From: Nymphaea colorata
Lineage: Eukaryota > Streptophyta > Magnoliopsida > Nymphaeales > Nymphaeaceae
Assembly (NCBI RefSeq): GCF_008831285.2
Contig: NC_045140.1
Location: forward strand, 5,621,528 to 5,685,527
DNA: 64,000 nucleotides
Reading direction: 5' to 3'
Position 1 is the first letter of the stretch; each line of letters opens with the position of its first letter. A model generated the notes under the pieces. The model saw nothing but the letters and a program-made list of their open reading frames with translations. It did not search any database and was not told where the DNA came from. Shown in pieces: positions 38,501-50,141 of the stretch. A program made the translations under genes and the position numbers.

Positions 38501-40838
38501 GAAAGGGGTTTTTTTAAATCGTGAAGATGAAGATGAAGAAGAAGATGGAGATGAGGATGAGAATGAATATGATGAAGATTATGAATGAGAGACGAGAGTG
38601 CTTTCATTTTATATGTCTTGATATTGAACATTTTCACAATTTCATTATCATCTTGTGATATAATACATAATATCTAAAACTTGTTTTTTGATGTGGCATC
38701 TCATAGACTTATGGACCTTATGACTTATGAATCTATGGTTATGAAATTATGATATATGTTATGTAATTGTTGACTTGTTGTGCTTTCTAGATTGATATTG
38801 TTATGAATTTTGATGCTTACGAATGATGAACCATAACTTTATAGCAATAATAAGTCTTATCATTTTCCAAAACATGTTTTTTCTGAAGAACATATTATTC
38901 TTGATGATTTTTACTATTTTTTATGAAATTTTCGATTTTTTTTCCTATTTTTTCTGATTGATTAAAAAAAAAACGATACGGTTACGATACGTTACGATAT
39001 TTTACGATACGGCGTATCTTAAAGCCAGACCGATACGGCTTACGATACGCTTTTTACAACATTGTGCTCTATGACTTCTATTCCTTCTTAGTTTGATGCA
39101 GTTGACATAACAAGCGTGCCCAAGATTCTTCCTATCAAAACAGATGATAGTTGATAGCTCAAAAAAGAAAACGACAATGTTATGATGTGAAATTTCCTAT
39201 TAGTGCCTATTCATCAATGCTTCAATTTATCAGTCTGGTTCTTCAGGATTCTGTTGGCTGAAATATGGTGCAAGATCCATAATCAAGCTCCCCTATCTTA
39301 TCATGTTAGGCCTGGTTGTGTGGCATTTTTCTTTATGTCACAGTTTATTTACCACAAGAGTTGTGCACTGTTCTTCGTTTCATGATGCTCTATTGAATCT
39401 TTCACAGCCCTTCTACTTAATTTGTTGCTTTCATATTTATTTCATCACAGAAAACCAAATATCATTAGACAAGGACGATTCCAATCCCATGAATACCGAA
39501 CAATATGCATTTTAAAGATGTTAATGTTAGTATTTGTTTGACAAAGGAAAAAGGAAAAAATACTGGAGGAATGTGTGTTCAGTAATTGTTGGGTATCGAC
39601 CATAACTCACCTTTTTTTTCCCAAAACTAGGTTTGTACCAAAATTTAGCTCAGATGCTTTATTAATTATGGTTCTGCAATATTTGTCATCTTAAAGGAAG
39701 CTTGGCTATGAAACAATAGAAACATTTACTGTGCTTCGTTCTCTGTCTGCAGCCGCACCTTTTTATCCATTATTGGTGGTGTGGTAGCTGGAATTTTGGG
39801 GTTCACTGGTATGATGGGCTTCATATTTTATTTCCTGATTATGGCGGTAACTTCTCTGGGAATTGCAATAAAGGCAAAGTTTTCTATTCATAACTACTTC
39901 GATTCTTGGAACCGGGTTCTGCTTGATGGCTTCTTTGGCGGCCTTATGGTATGTTGCTATCTCTGAGGTTTTATCTGTAGCTGACAGTTTCCTTTGATAT
40001 AAAGATGTGATGTGCAATGCATAAAATGCTTTATTTGGGTTATCATTGAGCATCACTCGTATACCAGTAAAGGCACAGTATCTGGGTGCCAGAACATATT
40101 GTGGTGAAACTGAAACTGAAACTGAAAAAAGAACTAGTTTGACCCTTCAAACCAGGAAAAATAAAGTTGTGCTAGTACTGAGCATATCCATGCCAAGGCT
40201 GCAGCAAATCCAGAAATTGATTGTTATTGCTTGAGCTTCCCTTTCTTTCCTTTTTGCAATTTCAGAAAGATATCTAGACCTTAGCTGAATACAGTGCATG
40301 ATCCGTAAGTTGTTGTCCATGTTTCATACACTGCTAAACTTGTAGCTCTCTATATGGTCGCTTTATTTTCTTCTTATTTCCATTCCATTTATCATCATAT
40401 TTAATGAGGGAGAATATTGTTTCTGGGGTTGTCCCGGGCATGCCCTTATGGTGATAGAAAAAAATGAGTTTAACCGACGTAGTTAGTAATAAGTCATCTG
40501 TTTGTCATGCTCATAGTCTTCCAATATCGATTCCCTTTTCCTCCCTACTGTTTTTATGCTGGCATCAAGTGTAAAATTTTACCTATTTTCAATTTCTTGG
40601 CCTATTAATTGTATGTTGAAATGTTTAAGGATCTACTAACTTTGTTTTTCCTTTATTGCAGTCGTTCGTGCTCTTCTGGACGTATCCTTATTATTTTGTG
40701 GTCCTTGTTTTCAGAATCTATAAAACTCTTTAAGTTGTTCTCAACGAGTTGCTTATGCCTATCATGATTAGTTTCATGTTTGTGAATCTTTTCCTTAATG
40801 TTCTTAGATTTGCGTATGACATTGTGCATATATTCTGA
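35579..40838 (+). CDS. EMC6: ER membrane protein complex subunit 6
   Basis: Four coding exons, 35579-35694, 39753-39948, 40662-40681 and 40808-40838, give 120 residues ending in TGA. The N-terminal cytosolic part runs to NNMKIIYYS. The first membrane hairpin is FLSIIGGVVAGILGFTG plus GFIFYFLIMAVTSLGIAI, followed by KFSIHNYFDSWNRVLLDGF. A final helix SFVLFWTFAYDIVHIF closes the protein. This is the complete EMC6/Rab5-interacting family signature (Arabidopsis At5g49540, from memory). EMC6 is a core membrane subunit of the EMC insertase, which places tail-anchored and multipass proteins in the ER membrane. Exon 3 is a 20-nt micro-exon. The first coding intron is ~4.06 kb and contains an 883-bp transposon. 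From about 36170 on, the gene lies in the left arm of an inverted duplication, and a broken antisense copy of exons 2-4 sits at 47400-48586. All junctions are canonical and no lesion is seen. Confidence 0.95.
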
Positions 40839-41895
40839 GAGCTGATAACAAAGATTTTGTGGTTCGAGGGCATTGGAGGACAATTGACTCTTAGAAGAAT
40901 ATGATGTTTGCTGAGAGTTTATGTTTGGCTACTCAGAAGATCCGAACAATTTTGAAAGTTTATATTTGGCTACTCAGTAGATCTGAACAATTTTGAAGTT
41001 CCTTGTAATATTTTATTCATGTTCTTTACGCTAGAGATTTATTCCTTTATGGATGTAGAATTTCTGCAGCAGAAAGAAAATGATTTGTTCTGAGTACATA
41101 TTTTGCTTTCTCGAACCAGCACGAAGATTGCTTTCCTTAACCAAGCTAAATTGGAAGATCAAATACAAATTGATCTTGGAATTCACTCGAGAGCTAAGAT
41201 TCTCAGGGGATGCTTTTATGGCTTTCAAATATGTGTGCCTTCTCTCACCTGTTTTATTAATTATAAACCGAAGTATAGTTTATTATATCATCGACACTTG
41301 TTCTGTATCTTTGTTCTATTTTCATTTGTTTTCACTATCTTTTGAATGCAAACCTTTCAAATCACATGTTTTGTACCTTGATTTGGATTTTATTTATTTT
41401 TTACTAACATCGATCTGTTGCAGGCAGCTCATGAAAACAGCCACTTTATTGCTTAATTCTTTTTTTACATTTAACTATGTGAAGTTTTGACAAGGAGATG
41501 AAGTGAAAAAATGTTTTATTAATTTTGCAGCTATTTGCAGCAGAAACAGATTATATAACATTTGTCTGGTGGGTACTGATGACAGCACATCCCATAAATA
41601 TAATCCTTCTTTTCTCATCATTGCTAAAAAGACGAGCATCTCCGAATATGTTAGTGGTGCACTTTCTTGAAAATTTTCTGACCTTGTCAAGACATACCCC
41701 ATTTTATCAGCTTGGCATGACCGACAGATCGTGCACGATTGGGGTGGGATGGATGTGAAACTAAGAAAGGCCAACCCAACGTGAAACTAAGAAAGACCAT
41801 ATGCTACTGCATAAGAAATGCACTGTTAACTGCAAGTACCAAAACCACCTGAAAAACATGTTTCTTAGAAGCATCGGAAATGGCAGCAGTGTTAA
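36170..41895 (+). repeat. Left arm of a large imperfect inverted duplication
   Basis: This segment reappears in reverse complement at about 46375-51870. Points of clear match, left then right: 36230-36320 with 51715-51840, 36610-36740 with 50880-50990, 37430 with 49750, 37640-37700 with 49480-49530, exon 2 with 48402-48586, exon 3 with 47557-47576, exon 4 with 47400-47430, and 41530-41600 with 46680-46745. Similarity is high but interrupted by many small indels and three larger insertions. The arm includes EMC6 intron 1 (distal part), exons 2-4 and about 1 kb of 3' flank, but not exon 1. Outer limits were judged by eye. Confidence 0.88.
38182..39064. mobile_element. hAT-like element with TATCGTACGATACG ends, inside EMC6 intron 1
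   Basis: 883 bp bounded by an exact 8-bp target duplication TGCTCTAT (38174-38181 and 39065-39072). The left terminus CATTGTTATA pairs with the right terminus TACAACATTG (reverse complement CAATGTTGTA), 8 of 10 matching. Both ends are stacked with GTATCGTA / TACGATAC palindromes. An acidic (Asp/Glu-rich) coding-like stretch at 38520-38590, ending in a stop, may be the tail of a lost transposase ORF. The right arm of the inverted duplication has no insertion at the matching place (about 48985-49010), so this element arrived after the duplication. Confidence 0.85.
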
Positions 41896-43490
41896 CGCTA
41901 TGGCTGGGTCTGAAAGCTGGGACGTTATCACGTTGGATTACATTTCCAGAATAAGTGGTCCCTGTCGGTGTCATTGCTGTACCATAGATAAATATATTTG
42001 TGGTTGAATAACGTAAATAAAATATATTAATGATTCTTTTCTGCGTTTGAATTATAGGGATACAAGTTTAGTACTGTATTTCCTTCCTGCTGGGCTGAAA
42101 GTGGTCAAATGAAAGATTCGTTTCACCGCAAGTAGTGCATTCATGGCATAAAATGAAACTACTCCAATAGCTGTGCTCCTTCCGCCCATGCAAGAGAGAG
42201 AGACTGCCACATTATCCAGATTTTCTAGTTCTCTACCAGGAACAAGAACAGTATACAAGCTACCAAAATCTCAACAGTTCTATATTTCATCATCATGCAA
42301 GACCTTACACCAACTCAGCGTGATTTCGTATCCTTTTACAGGCTCCCTCACTCCAAGAACTTACTCCAACTAAGGAATCATTTCTTCTTAGTATCAGTCC
42401 CTAACAAGGAAACGCATGTACAAAAGACTCATATGATCTTACAGTAAAAATTTGGATAGCACTTCTCTGAAGCTGACCAGGATTCAAAATCAACTGAAGT
42501 TTTCAACATCCCTTGAACCTGTGCAGCATGAGATTGTTGCTCATCAACTTAGAACAAAGTGTAAGTAGACCTTCAAAGCGGGCTTATACGAATGTTACAA
42601 AGAGATCCTTTCAGTGTGTTTATGACCATTTTAACATGCATTCTCCATTGAATTATTGGATAATTTACCAAAATACAACACGATCAGACAGACTCTGGCT
42701 AGACAAGATGGTTGTCCGGCATTTTCCACACACACACACACACACATACACAAAGAGAGAGAGAGGTGGGGATCACCTGCCTAACATATCAAGCAAGCGG
42801 GGTAAATTGTCCATGTGTTTTAGGTCAAGTAAAAGAATAATTACATGAACAATCCGGAACCAATAAAGTGGCTACAAACAAATCTCAAAAGAAAATTATG
42901 TCATAGTTCAAAGCCAAAGCTCCAAATCTTGCTAAACAACTTTCTTTTCAGCTCTATGTTTACCTAGTTGTACATCACTTGTACTGCAAAAAGAGACATG
43001 AAATGCCAAGATAAGAAGTTTACGCCTTTGTTATTTGATTCTCCGGCTCATATGAAATTTGGTAAAAAAAAATGGATAACATGGGGTTAAGAATTGGTGA
43101 TGAAATTAGCTCATGCTATCGCGTCCATCAAACGCAGTTTTTCCTTTGTTACAAGGCTTGTCCAGTGTCTCCTTTTCTCTTCTGCGCGGAAGTGAAAAGT
43201 CTATTCTTATTCAGCGACAACGAGGTCTTTCCGAACCAGTTTCCATCCTTGGATATCATGGCAATTTTGTCTAACATGCAAGTACATGTTTTATGTCCTT
43301 GCTTCTCATCTTATGATTATTCGGTATGGCTTCAAGGATTAAAATTATCAAGAACAACTGTAAGGTGGACATGGTTAGAGGTGGCGAAGGTGTTTAATTG
43401 TAAGGCAGGAGATTTAATCCTCAACTAGTTAGGTCACCCTCTTCTTATGTCTTATGGAGAATTAATCATGGCACTCAATTATCGATAAGT
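41896..43490. other. Inverted-duplication spacer, first part; no gene recognised
   Basis: Unique-looking sequence between the arms. ORFs at 42052-42258 (minus), 42513-42848 and 43072-43428 (plus) show no domain I recognise. A CA/GA simple repeat lies near 42728-42765. Confidence 0.4.
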
Positions 43491-43499
43491 TATAAGGGA

Positions 43500-43770
43500 A
43501 ATTATAACCATAGAAATCTCATTCCACCTCTTTCAGGCTGCATCGCTCTCATCAAACATGTCCTCACCTCCCTGCCTCATTCCCTCATGTCCATATTCTT
43601 CATGCCGACCACAGCTGAGAAGACTATAAATAGTATTCTCAAAAAATTCATGTGGGGTGTCACTTCTAATAATTATGAGAGCCACCCAAAAATTCTTGTG
43701 GGAAGGTGCTTCTAATCATTGTAAGAGGCATTTTGTTAGCTGATCCTAGAGGTTACCAAGTCGTTGATCA
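43500..43770 (+). mobile_element. LINE reverse transcriptase 3' fragment, plus strand
   Basis: Translation gives CIALIKHVLTSLPHSLMSIF then FMPTTAEKTINSILKKFMWG. This is the conserved post-catalytic region of plant L1-type ORF2 ('GRi.LiksVL.siP.y.ms.f.lP......i....r.FlWg'). A further frame gives WEGASNHCKRHFV. It is a short truncated piece oriented opposite to the neighbouring LINE at 43790-45690. Confidence 0.75.
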
Positions 43771-43789
43771 AGCGAATCTCTCGTGATCG

Positions 43790-45690
43790 GAGACAACCTT
43801 ATATAGCCCGAGTTGCTAAAGCAATTGGCCTGAAGTTTTGAATCCTACTAGCATTCTCCTTTTTGAGGACGACCAGATGAGAACAATCTATGATATACTT
43901 AGGTTTCTTGGCCAGCTTACCTGTCATTAGGAAAGAGTTATCCATCTTCGTGATCTCTCTGCCTATCAAATCCCAATAAGATGCTAGAAACCCGTCCAGC
44001 CCTAGAGCACTATCTGCGTCGGAGGTGAATACAATGCTTTTCATCTCCTCTATCAACGTGGGTCAGAGGAGGAACATATTTTCTTTACCCATGACCTGCA
44101 AACCAAAATCAGAGCCCAGAAAGAACTCACCATTGCCATCTTCCGTCGCCAAGAGATCAATAAAATCTGCCTCACAAACCTGTTTAATGTATGCCGGATC
44201 CTTTGTGATACCCTGATTCCCTTCAATCCTACCAATAGAGTTTTTAGTGGCTCTACCTTTCACCAGAATCACCACCACAGGAAAGAATGTTGTATTAGTC
44301 TCCTTCTGCAATCCACCTGACTCTAGATGTCGGACACCAAGCACGCTAATCTTCTAAGGGAGTATATTGAACCTCTTGTTTGAGTGTCAAAAGCTAAGTT
44401 TCCGCGCCCCACATACCATCTTCAGTCTCTCTCTCAGCCACATCAATAGCAGCCCAAAGGCTTCTAATTGTATCGTGAGGAGTACCAAGAGCTTTCAACT
44501 ATTCTGAAAGTTTCACTCTAGCAGCCTCAAGATGGTTGATCAATCTGATTTTTTTTGGGTGAGTGGGGTTTTGACCCACCGCCGAAATCTGAAGCCCCCA
44601 CCCAACCTTTCATCCCCGGTACAAACCCTGCATAGGTGCCTCAAGATGCTGTCTTTGCCACGCTCCAACTTATGTGTCAGTGACCCTTTGTTTGCAGCAC
44701 AGAGAGTTGGTCTTTGGAGAATCAAAGTGAAGACTGGTCACCTGCCAATGCTATTCAATCTCGTTGGACCAACCCCTTGAGGTTCTGATTATTCAATCTG
44801 ATTGCAAGGCACTTGTATACAGGCAGCTACCAAACCTACTCAACAATTTGTCTGCACTCCTCATGTCTGCTCCAATGTTTAAAGTAGCCGAACATGCCAT
44901 GCCTACTGGGAGACTGAGTAACGAACCTAACATTGAACAGTAGAGGCAAGCGATCTGAATAAACAATAGGAAGAAATTTGAGAAAACCATTGCTCCATTT
45001 CTCCTGCTAGGAACGATAAAGTTATTAACAAAGCACCGGTCGAGCCTACACCAAACGCTTGTCTTCCAATCTATTACTTGACCAAGTAAATCTTCGATTA
45101 GGATCTTTCAGGCAACCAGGTCACCATTAGGATATGAGAGTACCGACATTAGGCTCTGTCCCGGTTTTGTCAGCGAAACCCGACATGACATTAAAATCTC
45201 CTCACAACAGAGGTAAGAACAGCATCACCCACCTAAAAAAAGGACCTTCCTACGAACAACCGGATCGTTTTGCGTACACACGCCACCAGTAAAAAGTTGC
45301 CTCCAGATTCTTTATCGATCCCAGGCTCCCACAATTCCAGCAATGCCTTCACAAGAAGAGGCGTTGGCAGCAACTGCGTAATTCAGGAAGCACTCCACCT
45401 TCGGACTTTATCTTCATGTGGCATATCAAGCTGAAACCAAATTTCTGGTCTCTATTCAATAATGAGCGAAAAACATTCGTTGTGGCCTGCTCTGCAAGCA
45501 AGTCCGTGGATGTTCATGAAGAGGCTGATGGCAAGACATGAACAATAGGGGGAAACCATGCTGCTTCTTGTTGCCCCATATCTTGTTTATCCATCTCAAA
45601 CTCAATTGCATCGTCTGGAGCTCTACAGGCTCCTTGTCTTTTGCCGTCAGACCGGTCTTCGGACTCCCACTGAAGAAGGTTACCAAGTCC
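43790..45690 (-). mobile_element. Decayed L1-type LINE, endonuclease to early RT, minus strand
   Basis: Read from 45690 downwards the pieces follow ORF2 order. Near 45330-45270 comes an endonuclease stretch with ACVRKTIRLFVGR. At about 45195 there is the GDFNVMSGF motif, then DPNRRFTW near 45110, and RLDRCFVNNFIVPSRRNG near 45050-44995. After the SINE insertion come LKALGTPHDTIRSLWAAID and GRIEGNQGITKDP (near 44225). Near 44000-43870 come SDADSALGLDGFLASYWD and RIQNFRPIALA, the start of the reverse transcriptase. Many stops and frameshifts break it, and the YADD active-site region is missing. It may extend 5' to about 46180, where coding character fades. Confidence 0.8.
44551..44792 (-). mobile_element. 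SINE inserted in the LINE
   Basis: A 242-bp insertion flanked by an exact 11-bp target duplication TCAATCTGATT (44540-44550 and 44793-44803). Read on the minus strand it ends in a run of A's beside the duplication. It begins with an RNA polymerase III-type promoter: an A-box-like TTGGTCCAACGAG near 44772-44760 and a B-box-like CTTTGATTCTCC near 44727-44716, about 40 bases apart. These are the defining features of a tRNA-derived SINE. Target-primed integration explains the A-tail and duplication. The host LINE reads continuously on both sides of it. A partial relative may lie at 32955-33045. Confidence 0.85.
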
Positions 45691-46374
45691 CTTCAGCAGG
45701 GGTCTATTCCACTATCCCTTTCTTGAGCAATTCTTGTTCGAGAGCGACTCTCCTTTGCGTAGACAGGCAGAAAGCCCTTTCTCACCGACACCTTCTGGAG
45801 TTACCGACTTAAAAGGAAAAACCAAGCAGGAGGTTCTCCTCTGATTCCCCCATAAAAGGATAGTCCAGTATAATCGGCGATGCTTACAACGACTTGTTTC
45901 CGCCAGAAAACTCTGGGAGGTCGGATTGTGGGGAGTCTGATTTACGGTGTGTTGGGCTGACCAGTGTCCTCTAGGTCGTCCATTAAAGGCGAGAAGCTGT
46001 TTCCCTTCGCCATCAATTTGATTGACAAGTTCTCTCTAGATGGTTGGCGGCGCATTCCATGCCTCTCGTATTGGTGACAGTTTCTCCACTACTAGACTTT
46101 ACCATGCTCTATTGACTCCATACATCCACCGGTTCAAAAGCGTTATGTGTAGGGTAAGGAACCTGCTCTAAAGACAAAGATTCAAACATGGTTAGTTATA
46201 CAAGAAAGGATTCAAACTCAACTAAATCTGCATACACGGGGCTTTCAGTCCCCAAGTAGGAGTTTTTAATAGTCCCATAGTGAAAAAAAACTAAACACTT
46301 ACTTACCGACCTTACTTCGCGAACCCCTGTTTTGTTCTTAGGCCAAATAAAGTAGTAAGGGACCCTATTTTTTG
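45691..46374. other. Inverted-duplication spacer, last part; unclassified repeat-like sequence
   Basis: May contain the 5' part of the minus-strand LINE. The stretch 46190-46340 (minus strand GGTCGGTAAGTAAGTG...TCACTATGGGACTATTAAAA) has the look of a dispersed repeat, but no family could be assigned. Confidence 0.35.
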
Positions 46375-47399
46375 CACTGCAGCCACTTCCGATGCTTCCA
46401 AGCGATTTATGTTTCCCAGGTGATTTTGGTAGCTCTAGAGAGTGATTCACTTGAAGTTAACTAACAGACAATTTCCTATGCAGTAGGGTTGCATATGGCC
46501 TCTCTTAGTTTCCATCCATCTCCATCGGCATTGCCAAGCTAGTAAAATGCAAAATGCAATTTTCAGTTAATCAGTTTTGACTTAACAAAATCAGAAATTT
46601 TCAAGAAAATGCACCACTTGACGGATTTGGAGATGCTTGTCTTTTTTAGCAGTGATGAGAAAAGGAGGATTATATCTATGGGATCTGCTGTCATCAGTAC
46701 CACCAGGCAACTGCTATAATCTGTTTCTGCTGCAAATATCTGCAATATTAATAAAACTTTTTTACTTCATTTCCCTGTCAAAACCTCCAATGGTCAAATG
46801 TAACAAAAATTAGGCAATAAAGTGGCTGTCTTCATGAACTGCCTCCAACAGATCGATGTTAGCAAAAAAGAAAAATCCAAATCAAGATACTGAGCACATG
46901 ATTTGAAAGGTTTTGCATTCAAATGATGGTGAAAACAAATGAAAAATAGAACAATGATCAAGAGGAAGTATCGACAATATGATAAAGTCTACTTTGGTTT
47001 ATATTTTATAAAACAGGTGAGAGGAGGCACGCATATTTGAAAGCCACAAAAGTATTTCCCCTGAGAATCTTGAGAGCTCTCAAGGGTGAATTCCAAAAGT
47101 AATTTGTAATTGATCTTCGGTTTTTTAGCAAATTCAGCTTGGCTAAGGAAAGTAACCTCTGTGCTGGTTTGAGAAAGCAAAATATGTACTCAGAACAAAT
47201 TCTCACCTCTTTGCTGCAGAAACTCTGCATCCATAAAGGATTAAATCTCTAGCATAAAGAACATGAATGAGATATTACAAGGAACTTCAAAATTGTTCAC
47301 ATCTTCTGAGTAGCCAAAGATAAATTCTCAGTTTGAATTCTTCTGAGAGTCAATCGACCTTTAATGCTCTCCAAACCACAAAATCTTCGTTATCAGCTG

Positions 47400-48586
47400 T
47401 CAGAATATATGCACGATGTCATATGCAAATCTAAGAACTTAAGGAAAAGATTCACAAACATGCAACTAAGCACGATAAGCATAAGAAACTCATTGAGAAA
47501 AATTTTAAACTCTTTACAGATTCTGAAAGCAAGAACCACATAAATAATAAGGATACATCCAGAAGAGCACAAATGACTGCAATAAAGGAAAAACAAAGTT
47601 GCTAGATCCTCAAACATTTCAACCTACAATTAATAGGCCATGAATTAAAAAAATAGGTAAACTTTTAAGTTGCTAGATCCTCAAACATTTCAACCTACAA
47701 TTAATAGGCCATGAATTGAAAAAATAGGTAAACTTTTACACTTAATTCCAGCCAAAACCAGTGGGGAGGAAAAGGGAATGGATATTGGAAGACTATGAGC
47801 ATGACAAACAGATGACTTATTGCTAACTGTGCCTGTGTAACAGGCAAGCCTCTTGGTGCCTGATTAAACTAATTTTTTCTATCAACATAAGGGCATACCT
47901 AGGACAACCCCAAAAACAATATTCTCCCTCATTAAAAATGATGATAAATGAAAATGGAAATAAGAAGAAAATAACACCAGCATACAGAGAGCTACAAGTT
48001 TAGCAGTTTATGAAACATGGTCAACAGCTTACGGATCATGCACTGTATTCAGCTAAGCCTATAGATATTTTTCTGAAATTGCAAAAAGGAAAGAAAGGGA
48101 AGCTCAAGCAATAAAAATCAATTGCTGGACTAGCTCTAGCCTTTGCATGGATAAGCTCAGTATTAGCACAGGTTTATTCTTCCTGGTTTGCAGGTTAGCA
48201 CAGGTTTATTCTTCATGGTTTGCAGGATCAAACGATTTGGTTTTCAATTTCACCACTATATGTTCCAGAACATAGATGTGGTGGCTTTATTGGTATGATG
48301 CTGAATGATACCCAAATAAAGCATCTATACATGACTCATATTACATCATTATATTACAGGAAGTGTTAGCTACAGATAAGACCTCAAAGTTAGCAACATA
48401 CCATAAGGCTGCCAAAGAAGCCATCAAGCAGAACCCGGTTCCAAGAGTCAAAGTAGTTACGAATAGAAAACCTTCCCTTTTCTTGCAATTCCCAGAGAAG
48501 TTACTGCCATAATCAAGAAATAAAATATAAAGCCCATCATATGAGCGAATCCTATCACACCACCAATAATGGACAAAAAAGTGTGG
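47400..48586 (-). pseudogene. EMC6 pseudogene (exons 2-4), antisense to EMC6
   Basis: Exon 2-like sequence spans 48586-48402, exon 3-like (20 nt) 47576-47557 and exon 4-like (31 nt, ending TGA) 47430-47400; all splice dinucleotides are kept. Exon 2 has lost 12 bases in frame near the first transmembrane segment. It also has a one-base insertion after LGIA (AGAAAAGGGAAGG replacing ATAAAGGCAAAG), which shifts the frame and brings a TAA eight codons later. No exon 1 or promoter was copied. It cannot encode EMC6. Exons 3 and 4 differ from the parent by only a few substitutions. Confidence 0.88.
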
Positions 48587-49789
48587 CTGCAGATGGGGAA
48601 AGAAGCACAGTAAACGTTGCTATTGTTTCATAGCCAAGCTTCCTTTAAGATGATAAATATCGGATAACTGTAATTAATAAATCATCTGAGTTAAATTGTG
48701 GTACACACCTAGTTTTGGGAAAAAGGGGTGAGTTATGGTCGATAACCCAACAATTACTGAACATATATTCCTCCAGTTTTTTTTCTCAGCCAACAGAAAT
48801 CCTGAAGAACCAGTTTGGCTGATAGATCGAAGCTTTGATGTGTAGGCATTAATATGAAATTTGACATCATAACATTGTTCTTTTCTTTTTTGAGTAATCA
48901 ATTATTTTCCATTTCGATACGAAGAATCTTGGGCATGCTCGTTATGTCAACAGCAACAAACTAGGAAGGAATAGAAATCATAAATCAGAGCTACTTGCAG
49001 TGAGTTCGTAGAGAGATATGCAGTGATTAAATGTGAACTTGGTTTAACTCTTGCTAACAATCTTTGTTTATTACTATGGAGATACCCTTTTGCCACATGA
49101 AAACATTTTAAGTAATTGCTAAAGGCACCTGGATAGACATCGTTTCCTTTCTTTTCTGTTTGAGATAGATCTGCTTTCTCTTACTTTGTTTATTCATCTT
49201 CCTTTTCTTTCCTTCTGCCATTCTGTTCCTTTTCTGCCATCTGGAGAAAATTCTTCTTATTATTCTTCTTCCTCTACAATCTGAGGCAGCTTTTTTTCTC
49301 TTTTCTTTTGCTTCTTTTTCTTCTTCCTCGTGCTTTTCTGTTGCTGCTGCTGCCTATCTGATTCAGTTTCTTTCCATTTTTTTCTTTGCCAGTTTTCCTC
49401 TTGTTGTTTCGTCTCGTTCTTCTGATATTTCTTTCTTTTCATTAATTTCTTTCTTCGTATTTTCTTCTGTTTTTGTGCAGATTTTCTTTTCCTTGCTCTT
49501 CTTGATGTTGCATGTGATTTTGCACTAGAAGCATGACGATATAGATAGTTTAAATATGTAATATCTTTTTACTTAACATTTGTATGTTTGTTCAGTTTTT
49601 AGTTGCCATATATTTGTTCTTAATATTTTTTTTATAATGATTATAATGGAAGGCAGTTCCATGACAAGGAACATGAACATGGAAACTGAGATGAATAAGT
49701 TGAGGATTTATGTACCTTCTGTTTTTATACCAAACTACTAATTTAGGTTCTAGCTTGGGCTTTTAGGCTTGAGATTTGAGACTAACATT

Positions 49790-50141
49790 GTCACAAATAT
49801 CGTTTTCAGGTATCAAACAGCAAGGTTTTTCTTGGGTATAATCTAATAGAGTTGTTTTTCTCGGGAAAATCTCGGCAAGTTTTTAAAAAGTTAAAAAAGA
49901 AAGATCCTACTAATAACATGTTAAAGAACTAAAAGAATGTAAACAAATGCAAAGATATGCAAACAATAAAAAATGAAAAAAATGGAAAAAAGTGAATAAA
50001 TTGCAAGAGTGTCAAAAAAACGTGTTTATTTTACATTTTGGCATTTTTTTCAAAAAACACGTTTTCCCACTTTTTTCGTCTGACCTGTTCTTTTACATTT
50101 CTTTGATGCTTTTTTTTTTAATAAAACATGTTTTCTGTGAC
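49790..50141. mobile_element. Miniature element, GTCACAAATA terminus, copy 1
   Basis: Starts GTCACAAATATCGTTTT and ends AAAACATGTTTTCTGTGAC. The termini are loose inverted repeats (GTCACA / TGTGAC). Internal motifs CAGCAAGGTTTTTCTTGGGT and facing AAAAAACGTG / CACGTTTT palindromes are shared with copy 2. It is absent from the matching site in the left arm (near 37400), which still reads CTATCTCTAATTTAATTTCT. Worn flanks (ACTAACATT/ACTGAATTC) could be a 9-bp target duplication, hinting at a Mutator-like origin. Confidence 0.7.

Noticed and set aside
42052..42258. Minus-strand ORF of 68 codons with a fairly ordinary amino-acid composition in the spacer
   Set aside because: Considered as a possible terminal exon, but no domain or upstream exon could be recognised.
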